Part shown: one piece after another, positions 44,831 through 55,221 of the stretch
Layout of the letters: each line of letters starts with the position of its first letter
How positions within the stretch are numbered: position 1 is the stretch's first letter
Origin: Cladobotryum mycophilum
Taxonomy: Eukaryota; Ascomycota; Sordariomycetes; Hypocreales; Hypocreaceae
Assembly (NCBI GenBank): GCA_036429605.1
Contig: CM071589.1
Location: forward strand, 6,758,001 to 6,822,000
Length of the DNA stretch: 64,000 nucleotides
Reading direction: 5' to 3'
Notes under the pieces: generated by a model
Told to the model about the DNA's origin: nothing
Database searches by the model: none
The model's input: the letters and a program-made list of their open reading frames with translations, nothing else
Translations under genes and position numbers: made by a program

Positions 44831-46455
44831 ATGGCCTTATTGAAACCTTACTAATTTAACGATTAACCGCTTTTAAAAGGTTAATTCAATAATTAACTAT
44901 TTTTATAATATTAATTTAATATATTATACTTTTCCCTGGCTTTAATAGACTTAATTAATGTTTTTTTTTATTTTTTTAATAATATACTTTTTCTTAAAGG
45001 CTACTATAGTTTATAGGAGGAATTATATATAGTAATTAATACTTAGGTAGTGCTATAAGGCTATGTTTTTATTATTAAAAGATCTAGGAAAATAAAAAAT
45101 AATAAGAGTAAAATTATTTTTAACTATAACTATAGAATAGGATATATATTTTTAGCTTTAGTCTTAAAAAAACATTAGATAGAAACGTGTTATATAGGAT
45201 GCCTTTTTTTTATTATAGTAAAAAAAGCTTAGATAAGATTATATAGAGTTTAAGGTATTGTTCTAGGGCTAGCTTTAGTTAATATAATTATAAGTTAAGT
45301 ATTAACTAAAGGGTATATTTAATATTTTATTAGTTATTAAGTTTAAAGGGATTAATAGTTTAATGATTTATTAATATTAGTATTATATTAAAAAAAATTA
45401 AATTTTATTTATACTTAGATTTTAATATATTTATTATATAGTAAGATATTTATAATTATATTATATAGGGTAAATAGGATTTTACTAAGAGTTAAAATAA
45501 TATATATACTTTTATTAATTAGCTTAAGAGTAAAGGCTTTTAAAGTTAAATTTATTTTAATAAGAGTAGTAAGGTTATAGTAATTATATTTGTATATCTA
45601 TAGTTATTAGGATATTTTAAATTATATTTTAAAGTATTTATATTAAATTATATTTATAAAATTAATAAGTATATAATATTTTTTTTAATATAGTTAATAT
45701 TAATATTTATTAGTAATTCTTTTATATTATATTTATATTTTTTAATAGTAAAAAGAAAATAATTATATATAAACTTTTAAATAATTATAATTAATATATA
45801 AGTTATATAAGATAATTTTTTTATTTATAATATTTATAGATTATTGTTTTACTTATATAAATATTATTTTTATTTTTTTTATTTTTCTAGGTTAATCTTA
45901 ATATTATACTTATAGTATATTAATAAAATAATTCTAGTTTATTATATACTTATATTTATTTAAAATAAAAGTAATTCTTAAAGGTATAAAAAGTAAAAGG
46001 TATTCTATATATATTAGTATAAGTTTATAGTCTTATTAATTAAGGAGATTTATAATAAAAGGCTTAAAAAGTTTAAAAAGTATTATATCCCTAATTATAT
46101 TAATAAAATAAGTTATATTATAAAGACCTAGCTAGATTTTTATAAGTAAAGGTTTATTAAGGCATAGGTTAATTAATACTTATATTTTAAATAATATATT
46201 ATATTTTAATATAAAAGTATTTATTAACTTATTAAATCTTATATAAATAATTTATAAGCTAATCTTTTTAAGGCCTAGAGGATTATTAAGCTTGTTTTAT
46301 TTAATTAGCTTATTAAGCTTAAGGTAAACTAAATTAGGTAATATATTAATATATTTCTTTAATTATTAGGTATATTATATAGTAATATATATGGTTGGAT
46401 CTTGTATAAAGCTTTATATTAGGTAAATACTTAACAAGAGTAACTTTTAAAGAAA
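44831..46455. other. AT-rich RIP-like interior, left part
   Basis: Almost entirely TA, TTA and ATA words, stops in all frames, no feature legible. Expected for heavily RIP-mutated transposon DNA. Confidence 0.6.
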
Positions 46456-46457
46456 TA

Positions 46458-48341
46458 ACGTAATCCATAAGCGAGTGGTACACACAAGCGAGTGGTGCAC
46501 CCCACCTAGTACACCATTTAGAAGAAAATAAAACCAACTCTTCGTAGCTTTTTTCTACGCCCTTCTATTAAAAATATATTAAATAATTATTATAATAGTA
46601 TTAGATAAAGATGTACCTTTCTTACCTTCTTAAATTTCTTTACAGGTTCGTATATTATGGCCAGTCTTGCTGCACTTGCTACAGCGCGGAGCTTTCGTAC
46701 GAGCAGACCCTCCTTGCCGTCTCTCTTGCTCTAGTTGCTCATTTATATCCCTTTGATCCAATTGATCTATTCCTTCTTGAATAGTAAATGTGCCTCCAAG
46801 TCGTATGCGAGTTTTTTTGCTCTGCGGCGCTTGCTTAATGCCTCATTTGCTGCACGAAGTTCAGAGACCTCTTCGCGTAAAAATGCCACTTGATGCATAA
46901 TTGCCGTTGCTCCCTTTGTAAATTGGTCAATCGCATTTAACATTGAAGTTGGAGAGCTATCTTGATGAGCGGCAATACAATTCTTTATATGCTCTGACTG
47001 TGAGTTAGCCTCGTGTGCGTTTTTTGGTGTTTTTGAGACCCAAGGCTGTACGGGCTTAGGCAGCGTTTTTGGAGGTGTTAATGTTCGTAATTCTATATCA
47101 AGCATCGAAAGAACCCTCTGTGGATTAAATGGTAATAGACCAGCTCCTGAAAAACCTCCTGTAATATTCTTCTCGTTGATTGTAGCAAAGAATGTCGTAT
47201 GAAAAGCACAGAGGAAGTCAACCTTACTGATGTGCGTAATATGCATACGCATTAACTTCTCAATTTACCGACCGTATGCCTGCTTCAATGGCCCAAAACA
47301 ACCAACATCCAATGGCTGAAGGATATGCGAGGAATGCGGAGGCATACAGACTGTAATAATCTTATGCTCCTTGCAATAGAGCTCAAATGCCGTTGAGTGG
47401 TGGCTCTCGTGGCCATCAAGGATAAGCATTCGATAGATCCCTTTTGTACGAGAAGCTGTATGACGATCAAAATGCTTAATCCAATCTAAGCCAACCTCAT
47501 TGGTAGTCCAGCCATTCTCTGTTGTTGCAATACGCCAATCTGCTGGAAGATTACACTCTCGATACCAATTCTCAAGATGGTATTGTGCAGCAAGAATAAT
47601 GAGTGGTGGTATTGCCCAGCCCATTGCATTGACGCCTTGGATTACAGTTGCCCACTCCCGATTGCCAGGCTAGGATAATTTCGTCTTTTTAAGGCCTTCT
47701 GAAGTCGTAACCACCATGCCTGGAAAGATAATACCCATCATGAAGCCAGTCTCATCAAAGTTATAAAGATCATCATCAAGGACCCTATATTTGGCCTTTA
47801 TATTCCGTACAAGTGCAAACCAATTGCTTATAAGCTTTGGATCTTCACATTGAGCTCTTTGATAGTCGTATTTGCGAGCCCAGCGTGTACGGAGCTTTGG
47901 CTGGCGTTTAACGAAGTTTGATGCCCAGTTTTTGCCAACTGGTGGCGCGTCGCGTACGCGCAGTAGATGATTGGCCATTTCTTCAACACCACGCAATCTA
48001 GGAGGAAATGATCTTGCAGATAGATCAATTATATGCTCAACTATAGCCTCTTCTTCTGATTTTGTAAGATTCATTGAATTGGCTCTTGTATCGCATCTTG
48101 ATGGTGTACCAGCGCGACGCCGACTAAGAGTCATACAACTAACATTGTAGATCTTTGCTACAGCTCTAAGACTTAAATTTGGGTCTTTTTGAAGAGATTG
48201 AAGGGCAAGAGAGATCCTATTCTCATTTGAAAGTGTTGCCATAATAGATGGTAGAGGAATTTAATGTATAGTGATAGAGGTAGATATGGCTATTAAGGGT
48301 GTACCACTCGCTTGTGTGGCACACTCGCTTATGGATTACGT
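46458..48341 (-). mobile_element. pogo-type DNA transposon nested in the large element
   Basis: 1,884 bp with 45-bp inverted repeats (46,458-46,502 and 48,297-48,341; start ACGTAATCCATAAGCGAGTG; 41 of 45 identical) and a TA duplication on both sides. Each TIR itself contains a direct repeat of AAGCGAGTGG. The transposase frame is on the minus strand and nearly intact, in contrast to the dead DNA around it. The element is therefore a later insertion. Confidence 0.88.
46767..48242 (-). pseudogene. pogo/CENP-B-like DDE transposase with two in-frame stops
   Basis: One frame of 492 codons from 48,242 to 46,767 broken only by a TAG after KKTKLS and a TAA after QAYGR, both single C-to-T changes from CAG and CAA. 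Order: psq-type helix-turn-helix (SLRAVAKIYNVSCMTLSRR), CENP-B-type DNA-binding domain (GKNWASNFVKRQPKL), DDE_1 catalytic core with YNFDETGF, MLILDGHESHH and HSSHILQPLDVGCFGPLK carrying the three acidic residues, then a C-terminal coiled coil (LREEVSELRAANEALSKRRR). All catalytic residues are intact. Light RIP or early decay; read-through could not be excluded but is unlikely twice. Confidence 0.88.
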
Positions 48342-48343
48342 TA

Positions 48344-50409
48344 TACTCTATATATAGGGGTCTTTAGTCTAACCCTTAGCCTACCTTATACTTATACTCT
48401 TTAAGGTTTATTAAAGCAAAATTAGCTTTTTTAATTATATTACTTTTATTTATATTAGTGCCTTTAACGCTTAAAAATACCCTAGCTTATTATTAAACTT
48501 TATAAATAGTTTAATTGTATTGCAGTTAAATTAATACTATTATTAATAAATATATAGTATAAGCCTTTTATATTTAAGTATATTAAAAAAGCTATATAAT
48601 TAAGAGTATAGTTAATATGTTTAAGGTATTATAAGATTGGTTATATTATAAAATCTAAAATATACCTTTTATACTATAATTATTTATTATAGGCTTTTAT
48701 TTAAGCTTTTATTATAATATATATAATAATATATATATTTATTTACTTTATAACCCGCTTATTATTATTATTATTTTTATTAAACTTTATAATATTTAAG
48801 ACTATATTTTATATAATAACTTATATAATAATTTATATAATAACTTATATAGTATTTTCTTTAATAACTAGCTTAATAATTACTTTTACGATAAATAAGC
48901 TAATAGTACCTGCTTTATATACTAGTAACTCTTATATTATCTTTTAATAATATAAAAAAATATAAGAGGTTTAGTATATTATATTAGATTAGGGAGTCTA
49001 TAAGATTAATTAATTATATTAAAAGGCTATAAAACTATTAGTGTATTATAGTAAAATAAAATATAATTAGTATTTTAATTATAAGTAAATAAATAAGTAT
49101 TATAAAAAAAGAAATTATATTAGAGAGTAGATTAAGGAGGAGATAATAAATTATTTTGATTAGGATAAAACTAAGAATAAGCGGGTTAAATAGAATATAA
49201 GGGTAAAGATAATAAAGTAATTTTTCTTAGGGTAGTATAGTATATAAAAGATATAGAATACTATTAAAAAAGATTTTTAAGTATAAGAAAGCTAGTATAA
49301 AGATAGGAATTCTTTTTATTAATATTTATAAAAATAATATAAAATATAATTATTATATATTATTAAAAAAATAAAAATAAAAATAAATCTTTAAGTATAG
49401 TTTTAATAATTAAATAGTTTAATTTAATATAATTATAGTTAAGTTTAAATATAAGGTTAAGTAAGTTTAATAATTATAAATATAATAATTAAAAATATAA
49501 TAATAATATAATATATTATTTTATAAGATTATTATATTTCTTATTATATTTATATAATATAATTATTTTAATTAATATTTTAAATATAAATACTTAATTT
49601 TTTTATTACCTAAAGAATTAATAGATTAATTATTATTTTTATAATAATAATTGGTTATATTATGCCTAGAACTATAATATTCTTATTATAGTAAGAATTA
49701 TCGAGGATTTAAAGCTTATTCTAAGTTTAAATAAAAGATATATTTAGGTTAAGGTATTACTATTACTAATATAAAGTATTATTAAGATATTTAATATATT
49801 ATTTTTCTTTAAGTTAATATTTATATAATAATACTTTTATAATTATAAATTATTTTTAAAAAGAATATTAAATAGCTTAAGCTTTTATAAGTGTTTAAGG
49901 GTTTATATAAAATATAATAAGAAAAGTTAGATCTATTAATAAGATATTAATAAACTTTTAAATCTTAACTAAAAATAATATTATTAATATATAATAAAAC
50001 TAATCTAAGGGTTATGCTTATTAGTTATTAATAATTAATTATAAAATAAATTAATTATTATTATTTATTATTAAAGGTTTTATTAGTGTTATTATATTAT
50101 CTATAAAGATAAGAATATCTCGAGGGTTCTAACGCTAGCTTTAGCTACGATTATATATCTTTATAATATTATTAATAAAATAATAAAAGGCTTATTTTAA
50201 GAGAAAGAGTTTTTTTATATATTATATATATTAAAGTGATTTATATATATCGTAATGGTTATAATAGTATTCATGCCCTTGGGTAGACTAATATACTATT
50301 AATAAATAATATATAATTAATTAAAAAGCTTTAAATTAGCCTTTTTTTATAATTATAAGAGTAAAGGCTATTTCTATAAATTAAAAAGAGGGATCTCTCT
50401 TATACACAC
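48344..50409. other. AT-rich RIP-like interior, right part
   Basis: Same character as the left interior; no feature legible. Confidence 0.6.
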
Positions 50410-50506
50410 ATATGCTTATTATATAAGATATCTTATTTGCACCGGGGGGGCGGTGCACGAGTCACGTGGTTTTATTTGCACCGTCCCCGGTGCAGGTATG
50501 GGCCCC
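50410..50506 (-). repeat. right terminal inverted repeat of the large element
   Basis: Reverse complement of 44,734-44,830 with only a few transitions. The outer end GGTATGGGCCCC meets the 9-bp duplication. Confidence 0.8.
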
Positions 50507-50515
50507 CTCCGATGG
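50507..50515. repeat. 9-bp target-site duplication, right
   Basis: CTCCGATGG; see 44,725-44,733. Confidence 0.65.
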
Positions 50516-50769
50516 CTACATTATCTAATGACTTAATTTTTTAACACATACTCAGTACAGTGGAGGTAAATAAACAAAATAAAATTGACTACCTCCTGAT
50601 GCCTATTAGGGGGGCTATAGATGGGGATTTGATTTAAGTCTTGAAGCGAAATGATCTCTCAACCAATGCATTTGTGATGAGACTTCTTGATGATATATAT
50701 ATATAATAATATTTTTTTTATTGAGCTTAGGAATATTGTAATATCACAAACAACTCATGGCGCTTTTAT

Positions 50770-51829
50770 TCAGATCTGATAACCATTCTCAGTCATCCAT
50801 CTATCCTCGACAAACTTGGTCAAATAGTTCCTTATGCTATCCGGCAAAATTAAGACGATGCAAACGCCCTCACGATTGAGCTCTGGCCTCTGTTTGAGTA
50901 GAGCCAGCATCGCCGCCAAAGCCGCCCCCGAGGAGCCACCGCAGAGAAATCCTTCCTCTCGAATCAGCCTTCGCGCACAGCGGAATGAGTCTTCGTCTGT
51001 CGTTTTGATCCAAACGTCCGGCGAGGTTTGATCGAGAACTCGCGGCACGAAATCATAGCCTATGCCTTCGACCTTGTACTCCCCCTTGACTCGGTTCAAC
51101 TCGTCTGGTTGGGCGAGCACGGAACCTACTGGATCAGCCCCGACTATCAAAACACCAGGGTGCCGCTTTCGCAACCCGCGCGACAAGCCTGTAATTGTCC
51201 CTCCTGTGCCAGCCCCAGCGATTACCACATCTATCTTTTCTTTGCACTGCTCCCAGATCTCCTCTGCTGTTCCCAATTCATGCGCGAGGGGGTTGCTTGG
51301 ATTCGCGTACTGGTCGAGGATATGCGAATTAGGTCGCTCGCTCTGTAGCCTTTTCGCGACACTGATGATGGAGTCCGGAGACTCAATGGGCACGCCAGCT
51401 GGAGTTCTAACTATTTCGGCGCCGAGGGATCTCAGCACGATGACCTTTTCTTCCGACATTTTCTCCGAGATGGTAATGATGCACTTGTAGCCCTTGACGG
51501 CAGCGACGAGAGCTAGAGCGATGCCACTGCATGCCGTAGATGTCAGTTAGGTGGACGGATCTTGTACGTTGTATCAGACTCACGTATTCCCACTCGTAGC
51601 TTCAATGAGCGTATCACCAGGTTGGATTCGCCCCTCTCGCTCAGCAGCCTCGACCATGGCCTTGGCCACTCTGTCCTTGACCGAGCCCCCTGCATTGTGA
51701 TACTCGAGTTTGGCTAGGATTTCGGCCTTGATGCCTTCGGCTTGAGGGATGTGATTGAGTCGTACCAGGGGGTGCTTCCGATCTGATCGATGACAGAGTC
51801 TGTCAAGGGGGGATAGGAACTTGAACCAT
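50770..51829 (-). CDS. cystathionine beta-synthase-like PLP enzyme (catalytic domain only), frameshifts
   Basis: Exons 51,829-51,584 and 51,526-50,770 (57-bp intron, GTGAGT donor) give about 334 residues. Motifs of the fold-type II beta-synthase family: IDQIGSTP, HNAGGSVKDRV with the PLP-binding lysine, SGNTGIALA (made by the splice), VVIAGAGTGGTITG phosphate cup, and EEGFLCGGSSGAA. The NAGGSVKDR form favours cystathionine beta-synthase over O-acetylserine sulfhydrylase; the C-terminal CBS regulatory domains are absent. The reaction would be serine plus homocysteine to cystathionine. Frame breaks lie at a five-base run (51,768-51,772) and probably at a six-base run (51,807-51,812), which would make the ATG at 51,829 (AAAATGG context) the start. 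The long hydrophobic extension open upstream is then 5' UTR read in the wrong frame. Divergent from the gamma-lyase gene. Confidence 0.85.
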
Positions 51830-52135
51830 TTTGACGACCGATGTAGTAAATTGACAGTAAGTAAATAATGATAAACGAAGCAAAACTAGGGAGAACATAT
51901 ACTTGTATATGATGCTTTGTCATTGAACTGTGCATCATAGAGGGCTTCCCCACCCAACGCCCTCAGAGGTGTCATTCCCTGGGCTTGCATCAAGTAAATG
52001 TCGCCTTGCACCGCGACCCCTCACTCTAACCGACATGTATTAAATTGGGCCAGATGATGCCGTCGTAGTGGTTATCATGTTCCCATATACTTTGTGTCTT
52101 TTCATTTTAACAGCTTGGCTCGCAATATCTCGGAA
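51830..52135. promoter_or_regulatory. shared divergent promoter of the CBS-like and gamma-lyase-like genes
   Basis: 306 bp between start codons of two genes acting in consecutive steps of transsulfuration, so joint regulation is plausible. No CYS3-type binding site was verified. Confidence 0.45.
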
Positions 52136-53475
52136 ATGACTTTTGCAAAGCAAGACGAAAGTGAAACGCCCGGTTTCGGGACCCTGGCTGTCCACGCAGG
52201 ACTACCTCATGATTCAACGACCGGAGCTCTCACCGAACCTGTAACATGAAGATTTTCCTATCAACTTATTTTTTCGTTCATTTACTGATGAAGCTATTCC
52301 AAGATTTACCTGACCACAACTTTTGCTCAACGAGACATCGCCTCACCCATCGGTTCATACGTCTACTCTCGGTCCAACAACCCCAATCGCGAATCCTTTG
52401 AGTCTGCATTGGCCGCCCTCGAACACGCTCGACATGCAATCGCATTCTCATCCGGTCTTGCCGCTACCACGGCCGTCTTTCTGGGCTTGGCCTCAGGCGG
52501 CCATGTTGTCTGTAATGCCGATTTATATGGCGGGACGTACCGACTGCTGACGCAGGTGTCCGAAGCCCACAACAACACGTCGGTGAGCTTCATAGACAAC
52601 TTTGAAGACAATATTAGGGACGCAATCAAGGAGGATACAAAAGTCGTGTGGATCGAGAGCCCAAGTAATCCTACCCTGACAATGATTGACATACAACTCG
52701 TCGCCGACATTGTTCACGAAAAGGGGGCTATTCTGGTGGTCGACAACACAATGCTGTCGCCATATATCCAGAACCCTCTTGACCATGGAGCGGACATTGT
52801 TCTACATTCGGTCACGAAGTACATAAATGGTCACAGTGTATGTTCTTCTCCCCCGGCTTATGAAGCAAAACAAAGCAATGCCAGCTAAAAAAAAAAACTT
52901 TGTTTTTAGGACGTCTTGATGGGCGCCGTGGCACTCAACTCGGACTCTCTACATCAAAAGCTACGCTTCTTGCAAAACTCGACTGGGAGCGTGCCTAGTC
53001 CGTTTGACTGCTGGCTTGCACACCGCGGTCTCAAGACACTACACCTCCGGGCCGCAACCGCCTCCAACAATGCCGCCAGACTTGCAGCTATACTCGTGTC
53101 TTCCCCCATGTGCTGCACGTTCATTACCCCGGCCTGAAGAGTCATCCTCAGCACCATCTCGCCCTCAAGCAACACCGCTTCTCCCTCGGCGGCGCCATGG
53201 TTTCGTTTCGCATCTGCGGTGGTGGTGATGCCGCCGCCCGGTTTTGCAAGAGCACCAAGTACTTTACGCTGGCGGAGAGCCTGGGTGGGGTGGAGAGCTT
53301 GTGTGAGGTGCCTGCGCGTATGACGCATGCTAGCATTCCGCGAGAGGCGAGGGAAAAAGTTGGCGTGTATGATGACTTGATTCGGTTGAGTGTCGGTATT
53401 GAAGACGTGAGGGATTTGGAGGTGGATATGGTGAGAGCTTTGGGGGGGCGACGCTCAATGAGGAATAAGGGATAA
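52136..53475 (+). CDS. cystathionine gamma-lyase / Cys-Met metabolism PLP enzyme, one frameshift
   Basis: Exons 52,136-52,240, 52,304-52,837 and 52,910-53,475 give about 401 residues, normal for the family. Motifs: GFGTLAVHAG at the N-terminus, GSYVYSRSNNPNRESFE with the phosphate-binding Tyr/Arg, FSSGLAATTAV, IESPSNPTL, VVDNTMLSPY with the ring-stacking aspartate, and SVTKYINGHSD with the PLP lysine (joined by the last splice). Such enzymes convert cystathionine to cysteine, or act as cystathionine beta-lyase or homocysteine synthase; with a CBS-like gene next door, gamma-lyase is the best guess. The frame breaks at a five-C run (53,103-53,107); one more C gives continuous homology and a length divisible by three. 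Confidence 0.88.
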
Positions 53476-53573
53476 TAGGCGGCTTCCGTAGTATATATGT
53501 GGAGTATACATGGCAACATGCCTACTATACACATGATTCACTTTGTAAGGGCGCCAATATGCATTGCGAGAGA

Positions 53574-53663
53574 GACCTTGAACGTCGTGCGGAATTGTGC
53601 CAACCCAACCCCGGCAACGATATTTCCGAGGGCCAGCTCACCATCAACGACGTTCCAGGTTAG
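53574..53663 (+). pseudogene. relic of a KP4-like gene (C-terminal part)
   Basis: A 90-bp stretch encodes the PNPGND-x-S-x-GQLT block that is diagnostic for the KP4-like genes at 30-34 kb, followed shortly by a TAG. The upstream cysteine region is present but with altered codons, and no signal peptide or first exon is found. It sits between the convergent ends of the gamma-lyase and methyltransferase genes, 20 kb from the intact cluster. Too short to be functional. Confidence 0.55.
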
Positions 53664-53728
53664 CAATTCTAGGGCTACCTCTACTACCATTGTCCAGCTT
53701 CATTCTGTCCGTCAAATGGATACTACCA

Positions 53729-54775
53729 TTATTTCAGCACCCACACACTCAACATATCCGTCCCCTTGCCATTCTCATATGACCTCGGCGGCTTCAAATA
53801 AGCCACCCTCGCAAACGCCCCGTCCCCGCCAATCTCTTCTTCGACAAACTCCTTCAACATACCAGCTCCCCCTTTGCCAGTAAATCCCAGTACACGCCTC
53901 GCAAACCCCAGGGGGGACCAAGTTCGTTGAGATCACGAAAGAGCGGAAACTCCAAGCAGATGAGTACGCCATTGGGGTTGAGTAGCTGGCTCATCCGACG
54001 GGCCCAGTCTTGTCTCATCTCTGGGAGGAGAGCGCAGAGAAACTAACAATTATTAGAGGATCCTTTGTCAGACATTTACATCTTTGGACTGCAAGACTAT
54101 ACCGTGTAATCGTAGATCAGATCAAATCCCCCAACTCTCACTCCGTCCTCATCAACACATTTCCCCTCCCACTCCTTTTTGAAGAAATCTCCCGCCACAA
54201 TCTCTACATTACCCGGCTCGACGAGAGGCCACTCTCCTGCCCTTCCAAAATTTACCTCGCCTGGTTCGGCTAGCTGGCTTACCGCATACTTCCACGCGAC
54301 TTGGGCTCCCGTTTCCGACAGCTCGAGTCCCCAGACGTCGAAGCCGTGGAGGGCGAGCATCGCGACGTCGTATCCCTTGCCGCAGCCCTATCCGTGAAAA
54401 AAGCCAGTCAGTATTAAATATTGTGTCTTTCTTTTTCGCTTTTAGGGGGATTTTAATACTGGAACGAGAGCCCTCAGTTTTTCTCCCTCTTCTGGGACCC
54501 TGAAAACATCCGGCTTCGACTCAATAAAGCCAATCAACGCCGGCGAGGGCTTCCCCCTATCCCAGAGATCACTCTCGTTGGACTCCCAGAGGTCGGACCA
54601 TCCTTGACCCTGATGTTCACGGGCCCTAGCAATACATAGTCTCTAATGTCAGTAAACTCTTTTCATCGTTCAAATAAGGTGCAGGTGCAAGTCGACGTTC
54701 CACGAACCGGGTGTTAAAGTGCGCAACTAGGCGAGCTGCACCCTCACTCTTCAAGTCGGTCTTCTTATTCTCCAT
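53729..54775 (-). CDS. thiol/thiopurine methyltransferase-like SAM enzyme, one frameshift
   Basis: Exons 54,775-54,708, 54,625-54,460, 54,387-54,103 and 54,042-53,729 give about 277 residues. The TPMT-type methyltransferase order is clear: GWSDLWESNESDLWDRGKPS at the start of the domain, LVPGCGKGYDVAML (SAM motif I, formed by the second splice), HGFDVWGLELSETG (motif II), FDLIYDYT, then FLCALLPEMRQDWARRM and GVLICLEFPL. In fungi such enzymes methylate thiols, sulfide or halides. The frame breaks at a five-base run (53,868-53,872); one extra base gives the expected GMLKEFVEEEI ending. It lies beside two transsulfuration genes, so a role in sulfide or thiol detoxification is plausible but inferred. 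Confidence 0.85.
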
Positions 54776-55221
54776 TTCTTGACAATTAAAAACCTGATGA
54801 TGTAGGATGATCAACTCGCAGTCCATAACTCAACGGGTATTTCTTCGGACCATCTCAACTTATATAGCGCCTCACATATTGGCATCTAGACCCACCAAAC
54901 GCCCAACTCGCAACACTAGCTCCACTTGGGATGCTAAACGTGACAGACACTCTCTACTCAAAATGAGAGACCTAGGCTTTGGTTAAACCCATAATGAAGG
55001 CGGCGGAATGTTCTAGAAAAACCTCGACATCAAACACCTGGCAGCGCAAACTTCCCCAAAGTGACCCAAACCGAAAGAACGACGTTCTGAAGCATACATC
55101 CATCAACGTTGAAGACCTGTACCATCACAAATCTCTTTATTGTAAAGCAAATATCTGGTATGATAGTTAGTAACGATAGAAAAGTAATCAGATTCAATCT
55201 TTACCTGTTCTCATAGCTCCA
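54776..55221. other. intergenic
   Basis: Upstream of the methyltransferase and downstream of the NLR gene; no recognised features. Confidence 0.45.

Larger units (their letters stand above)
44734..50506. mobile_element. Mutator-like DNA element, about 5.77 kb, RIP-degraded
   Basis: Bounded by inverted repeats of about 97 bp (44,734-44,830 and 50,410-50,506), both starting GGGGCCCATACCTGCACCGG. A 9-bp direct duplication flanks it. Long TIRs with 9-bp target duplications are the hallmark of Mutator-like elements; Fusarium Hop has TIRs of about 99 bp. The inside is extremely TA-rich with no surviving MULE transposase, so family assignment rests on ends alone. A pogo-type element is nested at 46,458-48,341. 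Confidence 0.7.

Noticed and set aside
44831..46457. Genes in the AT-rich interior
   Set aside because: All frames are saturated with stops; the few open stretches are chance in TA-rich DNA.
44734..50506. Starship or Helitron
   Set aside because: No tyrosine recombinase or Rep/helicase remains are seen, and the long inverted repeats with a 9-bp duplication fit neither class.
51830..51953. Hydrophobic N-terminal extension (membrane anchor) on the CBS-like enzyme
   Set aside because: It is only open because the likely start ATG at 51,829 is out of frame after a short G/C run; the family has no such anchor.
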